Source of the DNA: Sulfurimonas sp.
GTDB taxonomy: Bacteria; Campylobacterota; Campylobacteria; Campylobacterales; Sulfurimonadaceae
Direction of reading: 5' to 3'
DNA: 41,268 nt
Assembly: GCF_028694895.1 (NCBI RefSeq)
Contig: NZ_JAQVKA010000007.1
Coordinates: forward strand, 1 to 41,268
In this document: positions 1 to 8,711 of the stretch, in pieces
Numbering within the stretch: the first letter of the stretch is position 1
How the letters are laid out: every line of letters starts with the position of its first letter
Notes under the pieces: model-generated
Told to the model about the DNA's origin: nothing
Seen by the model: only the letters and a program-made list of their open reading frames with translations
Databases searched by the model: none
Position numbers and translations under genes: made by a program

Positions 1-329
1 TACTCTTCTTATTTTTATTATATAATGCAGAACCACTCTGCTTCTTGTTTTGCGCTAAACTTCTAAGTTTACATCTTAATTAATTTAATTCATTATGCAT
101 AATCCGAAAGTGTCAACTATGACTTCACTCTCTCTTTGTGCCATGCATTTTATACTTTTTAAGTAGGAACTTCAATTTTGTCAAACATAGTAGTTTGAAC
201 ATAAAAATTTTAACCGAAAAAAGTAAATTTGTAAAAGATGGGTAGCAATAGGGTAACAATGAAGTTTTTTTCGTAAGCTTAAAGTGTTGTTTAGAAGCCT
301 ATTTTATGAGGTTTTAAAGGATTTTAAAG
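1..329. other. Gene-free left edge
   Basis: I see no convincing gene here. The stretch is very AT-rich. It holds a 5-bp stem (GCAGA/TCTGC, 27-41) followed by T-rich sequence, which could be the terminator of a gene off the left edge. It also holds a 12-bp perfect palindrome ATTATGCATAAT (92-103) and an inverted repeat TCAAAC/GTTTGA with a 6-nt centre (181-198). The last could lie in the tail of the tRNA transcript read leftwards. None of these can be given a function from sequence alone. Confidence 0.4.
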
Positions 330-418
330 TGGTGGACCCTCAGAGATTCGAACTCTGGGAGGTATAACCCTCGCCGGTTTTCAAGACCGGTGCAATCGAC
401 CAACTCTGCCAAAGATCC
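330..418 (-). tRNA. tRNA-Ser (anticodon UGA)
   Basis: On the minus strand the 7-bp acceptor stem GGATCTT pairs with AGGGTCC, allowing G-U pairs. The T arm is CAGAG-TTCGAAT-CTCTG, a long class II variable arm is present, and the anticodon loop CTTGAAA gives UGA. The CCA end is encoded (330-332). It is the last gene of a four-tRNA cluster. The discriminator base reads A where G is usual for tRNA-Ser; I read this directly and cannot explain it. Confidence 0.93.
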
Positions 419-448
419 ACGTTTGTAAATGAAGTAATTATAAATAAT

Positions 449-522
449 TGGAGGTGCCACCCAGATTTGAACTGGGGATAGCAGCTTTGCAGGCTGCGGC
501 CTTACCACTTGGCGATGGCACC
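449..522 (-). tRNA. tRNA-Cys (anticodon GCA)
   Basis: Class I tRNA on the minus strand. The acceptor stem GGTGCCA pairs with TGGCACC, the anticodon loop CTGCAAA reads GCA, and the T loop is TTCAAAT. The discriminator is U, the known identity base for tRNA-Cys, followed by an encoded CCA (449-451). It lies between tRNA-Leu and tRNA-Ser in the same cluster. Confidence 0.96.
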
Positions 523-545
523 AGATCAACAAAAATTTATAACAA

Positions 546-632
546 TGGTGCCCGAAGCCGGACTTGAACCGGCACACCCTTACGAGCGAGGGATTTTAAA
601 TCCCTTGTGTCTACCGATTTCACCACCCGGGC
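546..632 (-). tRNA. tRNA-Leu (anticodon UAA)
   Basis: Class II tRNA with a long variable arm on the minus strand. The acceptor stem GCCCGGG pairs with TTCGGGC, the anticodon arm GGGAT-TTAAAAT-CCC reads UAA, and the T arm is GCCGG-TTCAAGT-CCGGC. The discriminator is A with an encoded CCA (546-548). It is the second gene in the cluster by transcription order. Confidence 0.96.
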
Positions 633-677
633 AGGGTATTTCTAAGATATCGGATATCTTCTATTTTGTATATTTAA

Positions 678-752
678 TGGAGCGGGAAACGAGGTTCGAA
701 CTCGCGACCCCAACCTTGGCAAGGTTGTGCTCTACCACTGAGCTATTCCCGC
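678..752 (-). tRNA. tRNA-Gly (anticodon GCC)
   Basis: Class I tRNA on the minus strand. The acceptor stem GCGGGAA pairs with TTTCCCGC, the D arm contains TAGCTCAGTGGTAGAGC, the anticodon loop TTGCCAA reads GCC, and the T loop is TTCGAAC. The discriminator is U with an encoded CCA (678-680). It is the promoter-proximal gene of the four-tRNA operon. Confidence 0.97.
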
Positions 753-784
753 ATCTACGCACTTATTGATTTTAAGTGAGCGGA

Positions 785-813
785 ATTATAGCCACTTTAT
801 TTTTGTTTGTAAA
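785..813 (-). promoter_or_regulatory. Sigma-70 promoter of the tRNA operon
   Basis: On the minus strand, TTTACA (808-813) is followed by a 17-nt spacer and a perfect TATAAT (785-790). The start site should fall near 778, about 25 nt before tRNA-Gly. This is the best two-box promoter in the window; most other promoters here show only the -10 box. Confidence 0.8.
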
Positions 814-844
814 GAGTTTTTATAAAAAAAAATAGAAATAATGT

Positions 845-850
845 TATAAT
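845..850 (+). promoter_or_regulatory. -10 box upstream of ilvD
   Basis: A perfect TATAAT lies 43 nt before the ilvD start, inside a 140-nt AT-rich gap that also carries the divergent tRNA promoter. No consensus -35 is visible, which is usual for the housekeeping sigma factor in Campylobacterota. Confidence 0.6.
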
Positions 851-893
851 CGCATCAATAATGAAAAATAACAAATATATATAAAGGATTTTT

Positions 894-2579
894 ATGAGAA
901 GTGATACTATAAAAAAGGGATTTGATAAAGCACCTCACCGCTCACTACTCCGTGCAACAGGCCTAAAAGACGAAGATTTTGACAAGCCGTTCATTGGAAT
1001 AGCAAACAGTTATATAGACATTATCCCAGGGCATTTCTTTTTGCATGAGTATGGCGAAATAGTTAAAGCGGCGATTCGTGAAGCGGGCGGAGTTCCGTTC
1101 GTATTTAACACTATTGGCGTCGATGATGGTATTGCTATGGGGCATGATGGAATGCTCTACTCTCTTCCTTCTCGTGAAATTATTGCAGACTCTATAGAGA
1201 CAGTTATGAACGCACATAAACTTGACGCACTTATCTGTATCCCAAACTGTGACAAGATTGTCCCAGGTATGATTATGGGTGCACTCCGCGTTAATGTTCC
1301 TACTATTTTTGTCTCTGGCGGGCCAATGGCTGCAGGGCATAAAGCAGATGGTACGCCTATCGATTTATCGACCGCTTTTGAGGCTGTTGGTCAGCATGCC
1401 GAAGGAAAAATGACAGATGAAGAGCTGTATGAGATAGAGTGCAACGCATGCCCAAGTGGCGGAAGTTGTTCTGGTATGTTTACTGCAAACTCTATGAATA
1501 CTCTTTGTGAAGCCATGGGTATAGCTCTTCCTGGAAATGGGACAGTTCTGGCTATGACACCAAAACGTATAGAGATGGTTAAAGCGGCTGCTAAGAGAAT
1601 TGTTGAGATGGCAAAGGCTGATGATAGCAAGTACAATCTGAAAAATGTACTCAATGAAAAAGCTATTCACAACGCATTTGTTGTAGATATGGCAATGGGT
1701 GGAAGCTCAAACACTGTTCTTCATATGTTGGCAATTGCAAGAGAGGCTGGCGTTGAGTATAAGATTGAGAAAATTAATGAGATAGCTGACAGTGTCGCTC
1801 ACATCGCTAAAATATCTCCTTCATTAACAACTGTTCATATGGATGATATAGACAAGGCTGGCGGAGTTAATGCGGTTATGAAAGAGATAAGTAGAAGAGG
1901 GGGACTTCTTTATCTTGATAACCCTACTGTTACTGGCGAAACACTTGGCGAGAGAATAAAAGATGCAGTGATTTTGGATGAAAGTATTATTCATACAAAT
2001 GAAAATGCTTACTCTCAAATCGGTGGACTCTCAATCCTTTTTGGAAACTTAGCAACTGAGGGTGCAGTTGTAAAAACTGCCGGAATCGAGCTAAGTATGA
2101 GACAATTTAAAGGCACAGCGATCTGCTTTAACTCTCAACCAGAAGCCATTACTGGAATAATGAAGCATAAAGTAAAACCTGGAAATGTTGTAGTTATCCG
2201 TTATGAAGGACCAAAAGGTGGACCAGGTATGCAGGAGATGCTTGCACCTACTGCACTTATTCAAGGAATGGGACTTGGCGATAGCGTAGCTCTTATAACT
2301 GATGGTCGATTCAGCGGTGCTACAAAGGGTGCTAGTATCGGGCATGTCTCTCCAGAAGCTGCTGAGGGTGGTTTGATAGCGTTTATCGAGGATGGTGATG
2401 AGATAGAGTTAGATACTGATAAACACCTCTTACGCTTAAATGTTAGTGACGATGTAATAGCAAAAAGAAAAGCAAACTATAAACCTTACAAAAATGAGGT
2501 TAAATCAAAATGGCTAAAGCGTTATCAGCTTTTAGTCTCAAACGCTTCAAACGGCGCAATTTTAAAAACTGAACTTTAA
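894..2579 (+). CDS. ilvD: Dihydroxy-acid dehydratase
   Basis: IlvD removes water from 2,3-dihydroxy-3-methylvalerate and 2,3-dihydroxyisovalerate, the penultimate step to isoleucine and valine, in the cytoplasm. The 561-residue length is normal. Family motifs seen include [11 protein letters not shown] (near residue 120), which holds an Fe-S cysteine, [18 protein letters not shown] (near residue 190), the GGSSNTVLH block, and [10 protein letters not shown] with DGRFSGAT in the C-terminal half. An AAGGA Shine-Dalgarno sequence 6 nt before the ATG supports the start. thrS follows after 18 nt, so the two are probably co-transcribed; no other ilv gene is in the window. Confidence 0.97.
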   Translation: MRSDTIKKGFDKAPHRSLLRATGLKDEDFDKPFIGIANSYIDIIPGHFFLHEYGEIVKAAIREAGGVPFVFNTIGVDDGIAMGHDGMLYSLPSREIIADSIETVMNAHKLDALICIPNCDKIVPGMIMGALRVNVPTIFVSGGPMAAGHKADGTPIDLSTAFEAVGQHAEGKMTDEELYEIECNACPSGGSCSGMFTANSMNTLCEAMGIALPGNGTVLAMTPKRIEMVKAAAKRIVEMAKADDSKYNLKNVLNEKAIHNAFVVDMAMGGSSNTVLHMLAIAREAGVEYKIEKINEIADSVAHIAKISPSLTTVHMDDIDKAGGVNAVMKEISRRGGLLYLDNPTVTGETLGERIKDAVILDESIIHTNENAYSQIGGLSILFGNLATEGAVVKTAGIELSMRQFKGTAICFNSQPEAITGIMKHKVKPGNVVVIRYEGPKGGPGMQEMLAPTALIQGMGLGDSVALITDGRFSGATKGASIGHVSPEAAEGGLIAFIEDGDEIELDTDKHLLRLNVSDDVIAKRKANYKPYKNEVKSKWLKRYQLLVSNASNGAILKTEL

Positions 2580-2597
2580 GAAAGATAGGAAGATATT

Positions 2598-4406
2598 TTG
2601 GATGCAATAGCAATAAAACATAATGGTGAAATTATCGACATGCAAACTGCCAAAGAGTGTGGGTTTGAAGGAGAGCAGATACATCTTGATAACTCTGAAG
2701 AGTCTTTAAATGTTTTAAGACATTCAACCGCTCATCTTATGGCTCAAGCTATAAAATCTCTCTATCCTGATGCTAAGTTTTTTGTTGGACCAAATGTAAA
2801 AGAGGGGTTTTACTATGACTTTAAAACTTCTAGCGAGATTGGTGAGGGTGATTTAAAAAACATTGAAAAAGAGATGTTGTCTCTTGCTAAGAAAAAATAC
2901 GAGATACAAAAGTATGAAATCTCTATGGATGAAGCAAAAGAGAAGTTTAAAGACGACCATCTAAAACTCTCAGTTATGCAACGCATCAAAAGTGATAGAG
3001 TATCGATATACAAGCAAGGCGAGTTTGAAGACCTATGTCGCGGCCCACACTTACCAAACATTGGACTTATAAGACACTTTAAACTTACTAAAATAGCTGG
3101 TGCTTATCTTGGAGGAGACTCTAAAAATGAGATGCTAACTCGTATATATGGTATAGCATTCGCAGATAAAGAGTCTTTAAAAGCTTATCTTGACATGATG
3201 GCAGAAGCTGAGAAGAGAGATCACCGTAAGATAGGCGCAGAGATGAAGATGTTTACTTTCCGTGAAGAAGTAGGGGCTGGATTTCCTATCTGGCTTCCAG
3301 CGGGTGGACGTCTTCGTGCAAGACTTGAATCACTTCTTTTTAAAGCGCACCGTAAACGTGGATATGAGCCTGTAAGAGGCCCAGAGATGCTTAGAAGTGA
3401 TCTTTGGAAAACATCAGGGCATTACCAAAACTATGGCGAAAACATGTACTTTACAAATATAGACGAGATAGAGTTTGGTGTAAAACCGATGAACTGTGTC
3501 GGACATATCAAGATATACGAAGAAAACTTGCACTCATACAGAGATTTACCTCTGAAATATTTTGAATATGGTGTTGTTCATCGTCATGAGATGACAGGTG
3601 CGCTTCATGGACTCTTCAGAGTTCGTGAGTTTACTCAAGATGATGCGCATATCTTTTGTAGAGCAGATCAAATTGAAGAGCAAATCATTGAAGTAGTTGA
3701 TTTTGTTGATAAAATCATGTCTACATTTGAGTTTAATTATAAAATGATGCTCTCAACTAAACCAGAAAAAGCAGTTGGAGATGATGATGTGTGGGAAGTT
3801 TCTACACAGGCACTAAAAAATGCAATGGACAAAAACGGCCTTATTTATGAGATAGATGAGGGTGGCGGAGCTTTTTATGGTCCAAAAATAGATATAAAAA
3901 TCACTGATGCAATTGGGCGAGAGTGGCAGTGTGGTACTATCCAGTTGGACTTTAACCTACCTGCAAGATTTGAGCTAGAGTATAACGGTGAGAATAATGA
4001 CAAAATTCAGCCAGTTATGATACATAGAGCAATTTTAGGTTCTTTTGAGCGTTTTATTGGTATATTAACAGAGCATTACGCTGGAGAGTTTCCAATGTTT
4101 ATCGCTCCAACTCAAGTAGCAATCGTTCCAATTGCCGCTGCGCATAACGATTATGCCAAAGAGTTATCAGACAAATTGCTTGATTTAGGGGCTGATAGTG
4201 AAATCTACTCAAAGAATGACTCTTTAAACAAAAGAATCAGAACAGCAGAGAAAACAAGAGTGCCTATGCTTGTGATTATAGGTGATGAAGAAGTTGCATC
4301 TCGTAGTGTTGCCGTGCGTGACAGAAGAACTAGAGAGCAGTACAACTTAGGTGAGAGTGAATTTCTCTCTCTTATACAAACTAAAATAAATGAGGTAAAT
4401 TTTTGA
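2598..4406 (+). CDS. thrS: Threonyl-tRNA synthetase
   Basis: ThrRS charges tRNA-Thr. The 602-residue protein has the editing domain with HSTAH (H42, H46) and CRGPH (C147, H151), then the class II catalytic core. The three zinc ligands should be C300 (MNCVGH), H351 (DDAHIFC) and H476 ([13 protein letters not shown]), followed by the C-terminal anticodon-binding domain. The N-terminus before the editing domain is short, so the TGS domain of the longer E. coli enzyme is reduced or absent, as in Campylobacter. The start is TTG with AGGAAG upstream; the nearby ATG at 2602 is out of frame. The 3' end overlaps infC by 4 nt. Confidence 0.97.
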   Translation: MDAIAIKHNGEIIDMQTAKECGFEGEQIHLDNSEESLNVLRHSTAHLMAQAIKSLYPDAKFFVGPNVKEGFYYDFKTSSEIGEGDLKNIEKEMLSLAKKKYEIQKYEISMDEAKEKFKDDHLKLSVMQRIKSDRVSIYKQGEFEDLCRGPHLPNIGLIRHFKLTKIAGAYLGGDSKNEMLTRIYGIAFADKESLKAYLDMMAEAEKRDHRKIGAEMKMFTFREEVGAGFPIWLPAGGRLRARLESLLFKAHRKRGYEPVRGPEMLRSDLWKTSGHYQNYGENMYFTNIDEIEFGVKPMNCVGHIKIYEENLHSYRDLPLKYFEYGVVHRHEMTGALHGLFRVREFTQDDAHIFCRADQIEEQIIEVVDFVDKIMSTFEFNYKMMLSTKPEKAVGDDDVWEVSTQALKNAMDKNGLIYEIDEGGGAFYGPKIDIKITDAIGREWQCGTIQLDFNLPARFELEYNGENNDKIQPVMIHRAILGSFERFIGILTEHYAGEFPMFIAPTQVAIVPIAAAHNDYAKELSDKLLDLGADSEIYSKNDSLNKRIRTAEKTRVPMLVIIGDEEVASRSVAVRDRRTREQYNLGESEFLSLIQTKINEVNF

Positions 4407-4921
4407 GTAAAAAAACAGACCGTGTCATAATGAATGACGATATCCGCGTTTCAGAGTTGCGTTGTAATGTAGATGGAGCAGAATCACTTGGGATTATCTC
4501 AACTGATGAAGCTATGAAAAAGGCAAATGAGTTAGGTTTAGATTTAGTTTTAATTGCTCCAGATGCGACACCTCCTGTTGCCAAGATTATGGATTACGGT
4601 AAGTATAGATACCAAGAAGAGAGAAAACTCAAAGAGCAAAAGAAAAATCAAGTAAAAATTGATGTTAAAGAGATTAAACTCTCTGTGAAAATTGCCGAAA
4701 ATGACATTAACTATAAAGTTAAGCATGCTAAAGAGTTCTTATCAGAAGGCAAGCATGTAAAGTTTCGCGTATTTTTAAAAGGCCGTGAGATGGCTAACCC
4801 AGAATCAGCAAAAGATGTTCTTTTAAGAGTTTGGACAATGATAGAAGATGTTGCAGTGATGGATAAAGAGCCTAAATTTGAAGGCCGTTACTACAACATG
4901 TACGTAGTTCCTCAGAAATAA
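4403..4921 (+). CDS. infC: Translation initiation factor IF-3
   Basis: IF-3 binds the 30S subunit and checks the start codon and initiator tRNA. The 172-residue product shows the N-terminal domain, the lysine-rich linker ([17 protein letters not shown]) and the C-terminal domain with [17 protein letters not shown]. It begins with TTG inside the TTGA overlap with the thrS stop, with GAGGT 8 nt upstream, so translation is probably coupled. Rare initiation codons are a known feature of infC, where they allow autoregulation. rpmI and rplT, which follow infC in many bacteria, are absent; a terminator follows instead. Confidence 0.96.
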   Translation: MSKKTDRVIMNDDIRVSELRCNVDGAESLGIISTDEAMKKANELGLDLVLIAPDATPPVAKIMDYGKYRYQEERKLKEQKKNQVKIDVKEIKLSVKIAENDINYKVKHAKEFLSEGKHVKFRVFLKGREMANPESAKDVLLRVWTMIEDVAVMDKEPKFEGRYYNMYVVPQK

Positions 4922-4939
4922 TACATTTCCTTAAAAAAT

Positions 4940-4970
4940 AAAGCCCTCTTTTTCAAGAGGCTTTAATCTT
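4940..4970 (+). terminator. Rho-independent terminator after infC
   Basis: The left arm AAAGCCCTCTT (4940-4950) and right arm AAGAGGCTTT (4955-4964) form a stem with one bulged C and a 4-nt loop, followed by the T-containing tail AATCTT. It closes the ilvD-thrS-infC unit. Confidence 0.75.
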
Positions 4971-5008
4971 CAAAAACAAATCATCAAAAAATTGAGTACT
5001 ATTGCGTT

Positions 5009-5014
5009 TATAAT
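5009..5014 (+). promoter_or_regulatory. -10 box upstream of the GH17 gene
   Basis: A perfect TATAAT lies 23 nt before the ATG, which predicts a leader of only about 15-18 nt. No strong Shine-Dalgarno sequence is visible (only AAAAGAT), so translation may be weak or use a short leader. Confidence 0.5.
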
Positions 5015-5037
5015 TTAAAGCACAAAAGATACTACTT

Positions 5038-6954
5038 ATGAAAAAAATATCAGCACTTACTTTAAGCATCTTAACAATAGTTATTTTTTGGCTTTTAGCT
5101 GGAGAATTCTTTACTTTAAAAGAGAGTAGTGCTTCATCTTCAAAACTTCAATGTGTCTCTTATGCACCTTTTTCAAAAGATGAATCTCCTCTTACTTCTT
5201 CAGGCGTAATTGTTGTCTCAGAAGAGTTGGTAAGAAATGATTTGGTGCTACTTGCAAAACAGACTTCTTGTATAAGAACATACTCAACACTAGGGCTAGA
5301 GATAGTTCCAAAGATAGCAAGAGAAAATGGACTTATGATGTACATGGGTGCATGGGTCAGCAGTGATAAAATCAATACTCAAAAAGAGATAAATAAACTT
5401 ATAGAGCTTGTACGTAAAAATCAAGATGTGATAAAAGCTGTAATAGTAGGCAATGAAGTCCTTCTTCGCGGGGACACAAGTGAAAATCAACTAGTGAGTT
5501 ATATCAAACAAGTAAAAGAGGCGCTGCCAGAGACTAAAGTAACTTACGCTGATGTATGGGAGTTTTGGGTAAAGCATCCAAAGATAAGAGAAGTTACAGA
5601 TTTTGTGACAATTCATATCTTGCCTTACTGGGAAGATGAGCCAAAAAATATAAAAAAATCTATTGGTCATTTAGCGGATGTAAGGGGCGAAGTAGAAGCC
5701 CTTTTGGGAGATAAAAATATTCTCATAGGTGAAACTGGCTGGCCATCAGAAGGCAGAATGAGAGAAGATGCGCATCCAAGCAAGATAAATCAGGCTATTT
5801 TTATAAGAGAATTTGTTAAGTTAGCAGATAAAAATTCTTGGGATTACAACATTATTGAGGCGTTTGATCAACCTTGGAAAAGAGTAAGTGAGGGCGCAGT
5901 TGGGGGCTTCTGGGGACTTTTTGATAAAGATAGAGTTGATAAAGGAGTTCTAAGTTCAGAGGTATCAAACTTTTCAAACTACAAAATTTTGATGTTTGGC
6001 TCAATCACTCTTGTATTACTCTTCTCTCTAGTTCTAAAAAATAAGGAAATAAGCAGAAAAAACTTAGCTCTTTTTTATCTATTTAACACTCTTTTTGCTA
6101 TTTTATTTACTCTTGGACTTGAGCAGTACAGAGTTACCATAAGAGATGTCTGGGAGTTTATTTGGGCGACACTGGTTATATGTGTACATCTCTCTCTCTA
6201 TTATTTAACAGTTGCATATATCTCACATGATAGAGCAGCCTATGTTGTTGGGGTTAAAGATGTTTTATCACAGAAGACAAGAGGTGTGGATGCCTTTTTA
6301 ATGCTTCTTTTTTATATCTCATCTGTTTTAGTTGTTATTTTAAATCTCTCTCTTGCATTTGATGGAAGGTATAGAAACTTTGAAGTTTATATGTTTGCAA
6401 TCTCTATTATCTCATTTGTGTTTTTATATAGAAAAGCATACACAAAATTTATCTTTGGCAGATTTGAAAAAATCATTTTTGCAATAATTTTACTAACATC
6501 GCTTACTATTTTTATAAACGAGACATATCTGAATCTATTTTCAAATATATGGGTTCTAATCTCGCTTGGATATGCTTATATGCTATATATAGGAACTAAG
6601 CAGGTTTCATATAACGAGCTAAGAAAAGTTACGATTTATATTATCCTCTCTCTTGCTCTGTTTTGGGCACTGAAATACGGTTTTTTAAGAAATAGTGCTC
6701 TTATTTTGGAGTGTGGTAATAAGTCATCATCTTTGTATTGCTCTATCAGAGACTCTTTAGGACTTTATATCTATCTTGGATATTTTGGTATTGGAGCTTT
6801 AATAGTGGCGCTTGTTGGGTATTTTACAAATGATAAAGTGGTGCTTTTTTTAGCTTTGATAGCCTCCATTGGAGCTATCGTTTTAGGAAATACCACTCTT
6901 GGAGCAATTGTGTTTTTAGCTACGCTTTATAAGTCTATAGAAGTTGATTCTTGA
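5038..6954 (+). CDS. Membrane-anchored GH17 glucanase/transglucosylase
   Basis: The 638-residue protein has an N-terminal membrane segment (about 5-22), then a GH17-type barrel on the outer side. VGNEV (E140) is the expected acid/base and GETGWPSEG (E232) the expected nucleophile; both are intact. From about residue 317 to the end there are about ten hydrophobic segments, giving a polytopic C-terminal domain. GH17 enzymes act on beta-1,3-glucans, and membrane-bound bacterial members are usually linked to glucan synthesis or transglycosylation. No glycosyltransferase gene adjoins it, so the substrate is unknown. The last 20 nt overlap the convergent ABC transporter gene. I am confident of the fold and much less of the reaction. 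Confidence 0.85.
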   Translation: MKKISALTLSILTIVIFWLLAGEFFTLKESSASSSKLQCVSYAPFSKDESPLTSSGVIVVSEELVRNDLVLLAKQTSCIRTYSTLGLEIVPKIARENGLMMYMGAWVSSDKINTQKEINKLIELVRKNQDVIKAVIVGNEVLLRGDTSENQLVSYIKQVKEALPETKVTYADVWEFWVKHPKIREVTDFVTIHILPYWEDEPKNIKKSIGHLADVRGEVEALLGDKNILIGETGWPSEGRMREDAHPSKINQAIFIREFVKLADKNSWDYNIIEAFDQPWKRVSEGAVGGFWGLFDKDRVDKGVLSSEVSNFSNYKILMFGSITLVLLFSLVLKNKEISRKNLALFYLFNTLFAILFTLGLEQYRVTIRDVWEFIWATLVICVHLSLYYLTVAYISHDRAAYVVGVKDVLSQKTRGVDAFLMLLFYISSVLVVILNLSLAFDGRYRNFEVYMFAISIISFVFLYRKAYTKFIFGRFEKIIFAIILLTSLTIFINETYLNLFSNIWVLISLGYAYMLYIGTKQVSYNELRKVTIYIILSLALFWALKYGFLRNSALILECGNKSSSLYCSIRDSLGLYIYLGYFGIGALIVALVGYFTNDKVVLFLALIASIGAIVLGNTTLGAIVFLATLYKSIEVDS

Positions 6955-8704
6955 TAAACTCTAAGTAGTGCCCCTCTTCATCTTCTAACTCTGCGTGTGT
7001 GCCTCTTTGAACAATCTTGCCATTGTCTAAAACATAGATAGTATCTGCATTTTTTACAGTGCTTAGTCTATGTGCGATAGTGATGACAGTTTTGTCTTTA
7101 AGGAGCGGTACTATAGATGCATAGAGTTTTGCTTCAGTGTGAACGTCAAGTGCAGAAGTTGATTCATCAAAAAGCACAACGCTAGGATTTGCGATAATCA
7201 TTCTAGCTATGCTTAAGCGTTGACGTTGACCGCCTGATAGTCTGATGCCATGATGACCTACGATAGTGTCTAGCCCATTTGGCATACCACTTACCATCTC
7301 TTTGAGCTCTGCTATTTCTAAAGCTTTGTGTATCTGCTCATCTGTTATGTTCTCATCTCCCATTGAGATATTAAATCTCAAAGTAGAGTTAAATAGTATT
7401 GGCATTTGAAGCACTAAAAAAATCTTCTCTCTTATAGAAGTTTTGTCTAAAGTTTCACTATCTTCGCCGTTATATTTAAGCGAGCCACTACTTTTTTCAT
7501 AAAAGCCAGAGATAATCTGAGCTAGAGTTGTTTTTCCACTTCCACTAGCTCCAATGAGAGCGATTTTAGAACCAGCTTTAATATCAAGTGATATGTCTTG
7601 AAGTATGTCTTTATCTTTTGTATATGAAAAAAAGAGATTTTTTAAAGAGATATCTACCTCATTTGAGTCTATCTTTTTCTCACCACTATGCTCTTTTTGT
7701 AAAGCTAGGATTTTGTTTAAACGCTTGATAGCCCCAGAAGCTGAAGCATAGCTATACTGCATAGAGATGATATCTTGAACCGGAGTCATGATAAACCAGA
7801 TATATCCAAACATGGCAAACATCATACCAATACTCAAATCACTATAAGCAACTAGTAAAAGCCCAGATGCACGTAAAAGCTCAAATATAACTAAAAATAT
7901 AGTGTAAGAGAGTCTCTCGTATGCAACACTTTTATATCCATACTCATTTGAAGCTATTTGAATCTCTTTTGCATCTTTGATTGCATTTGAGAAGAAGAAA
8001 GACTCTTTATTACTCGCTTTTATCTGCCCAAAGAGCTCTAGAGTCTCCGCTGTATTGTTTTGAAAAGTCTCAATCTTTTGATTCTCTTCTTTTTTTAGTA
8101 TGCCAACTTTCTTTGACATGTTTTTACTAAGTAGCATGATAAGAGGCTGAATAATTAAAATCAAAATACCCAAGATTGGGTCAATTGCAATCATTACCAC
8201 ACCAACTGCAACAAGTGTTAAAACAGAAGCTACAAAACGGCTCACACTGCTCATGATAAAGGTGTCAAGAGTGTTTACATCTGTTACTAAGTTTGCAGTA
8301 ATCGCGCCGCTTCCTATAGTTTCATACTCATTCATAGAGGTTGCTCTTAGGTGATTTAAGAGCTCTATTCTTATCATAAAGGTTACATGTTTTGATATTT
8401 TTGTAAATATTTTTGTTGTAATAACCCCAAATACATAGTAGATAAAGCGTAAAAAGACAACTCCAAGAGCTACTAAAGCGATATAGAAAAATGGAGTTGT
8501 TTTGCCAAATAGATAGTCTATATTATTTACAAAAAAAGCTGGTTTGTCTAAAAGAATCTCATCGACCATAACAGGAAGCATAAGAGGTACAGGTATGCTT
8601 ACTAGTATACCAAGTAGGGTGAGTAGTTGTCCATATATTAGAGCGGGTCTCTTTTGTAAAATAAGAGCAAAAAGCCTCTTTAGGGTAATTTGCTCTACTT
8701 TCAT
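6935..8704 (-). CDS. ABC exporter, fused permease and ATPase
   Basis: The 589-residue half-transporter has an N-terminal six-helix exporter domain (about 20-310) and a C-terminal ATPase. Walker A is GASGSGKT (385-392), the Q-loop is Q433, the signature is LSGGQ (489-493), Walker B is VVLFDE (509-514) and the H-loop is H545, so it should be active as a dimer. It resembles MsbA-type lipid or drug exporters; the substrate cannot be read from sequence. It starts 7 nt after the MFS stop codon on the same strand, which points to one operon. No clear Shine-Dalgarno precedes the ATG, so translation may be coupled. Its 3' end overlaps the GH17 gene by 20 nt. Confidence 0.93.
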   Translation of the reverse strand: MKVEQITLKRLFALILQKRPALIYGQLLTLLGILVSIPVPLMLPVMVDEILLDKPAFFVNNIDYLFGKTTPFFYIALVALGVVFLRFIYYVFGVITTKIFTKISKHVTFMIRIELLNHLRATSMNEYETIGSGAITANLVTDVNTLDTFIMSSVSRFVASVLTLVAVGVVMIAIDPILGILILIIQPLIMLLSKNMSKKVGILKKEENQKIETFQNNTAETLELFGQIKASNKESFFFSNAIKDAKEIQIASNEYGYKSVAYERLSYTIFLVIFELLRASGLLLVAYSDLSIGMMFAMFGYIWFIMTPVQDIISMQYSYASASGAIKRLNKILALQKEHSGEKKIDSNEVDISLKNLFFSYTKDKDILQDISLDIKAGSKIALIGASGSGKTTLAQIISGFYEKSSGSLKYNGEDSETLDKTSIREKIFLVLQMPILFNSTLRFNISMGDENITDEQIHKALEIAELKEMVSGMPNGLDTIVGHHGIRLSGGQRQRLSIARMIIANPSVVLFDESTSALDVHTEAKLYASIVPLLKDKTVITIAHRLSTVKNADTIYVLDNGKIVQRGTHAELEDEEGHYLEFIKNQLL

Positions 8705-8711
8705 AAGAAGA

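Noticed and set aside
314..769. Open frames of 86-87 codons across the tRNA cluster
   Set aside because: They run through four well-folded tRNA genes; translation of tRNA sequence commonly gives such frames.
963..1340. 125-codon minus-strand frame inside ilvD
   Set aside because: It is the antisense shadow of a strongly conserved gene, with no ribosome site.
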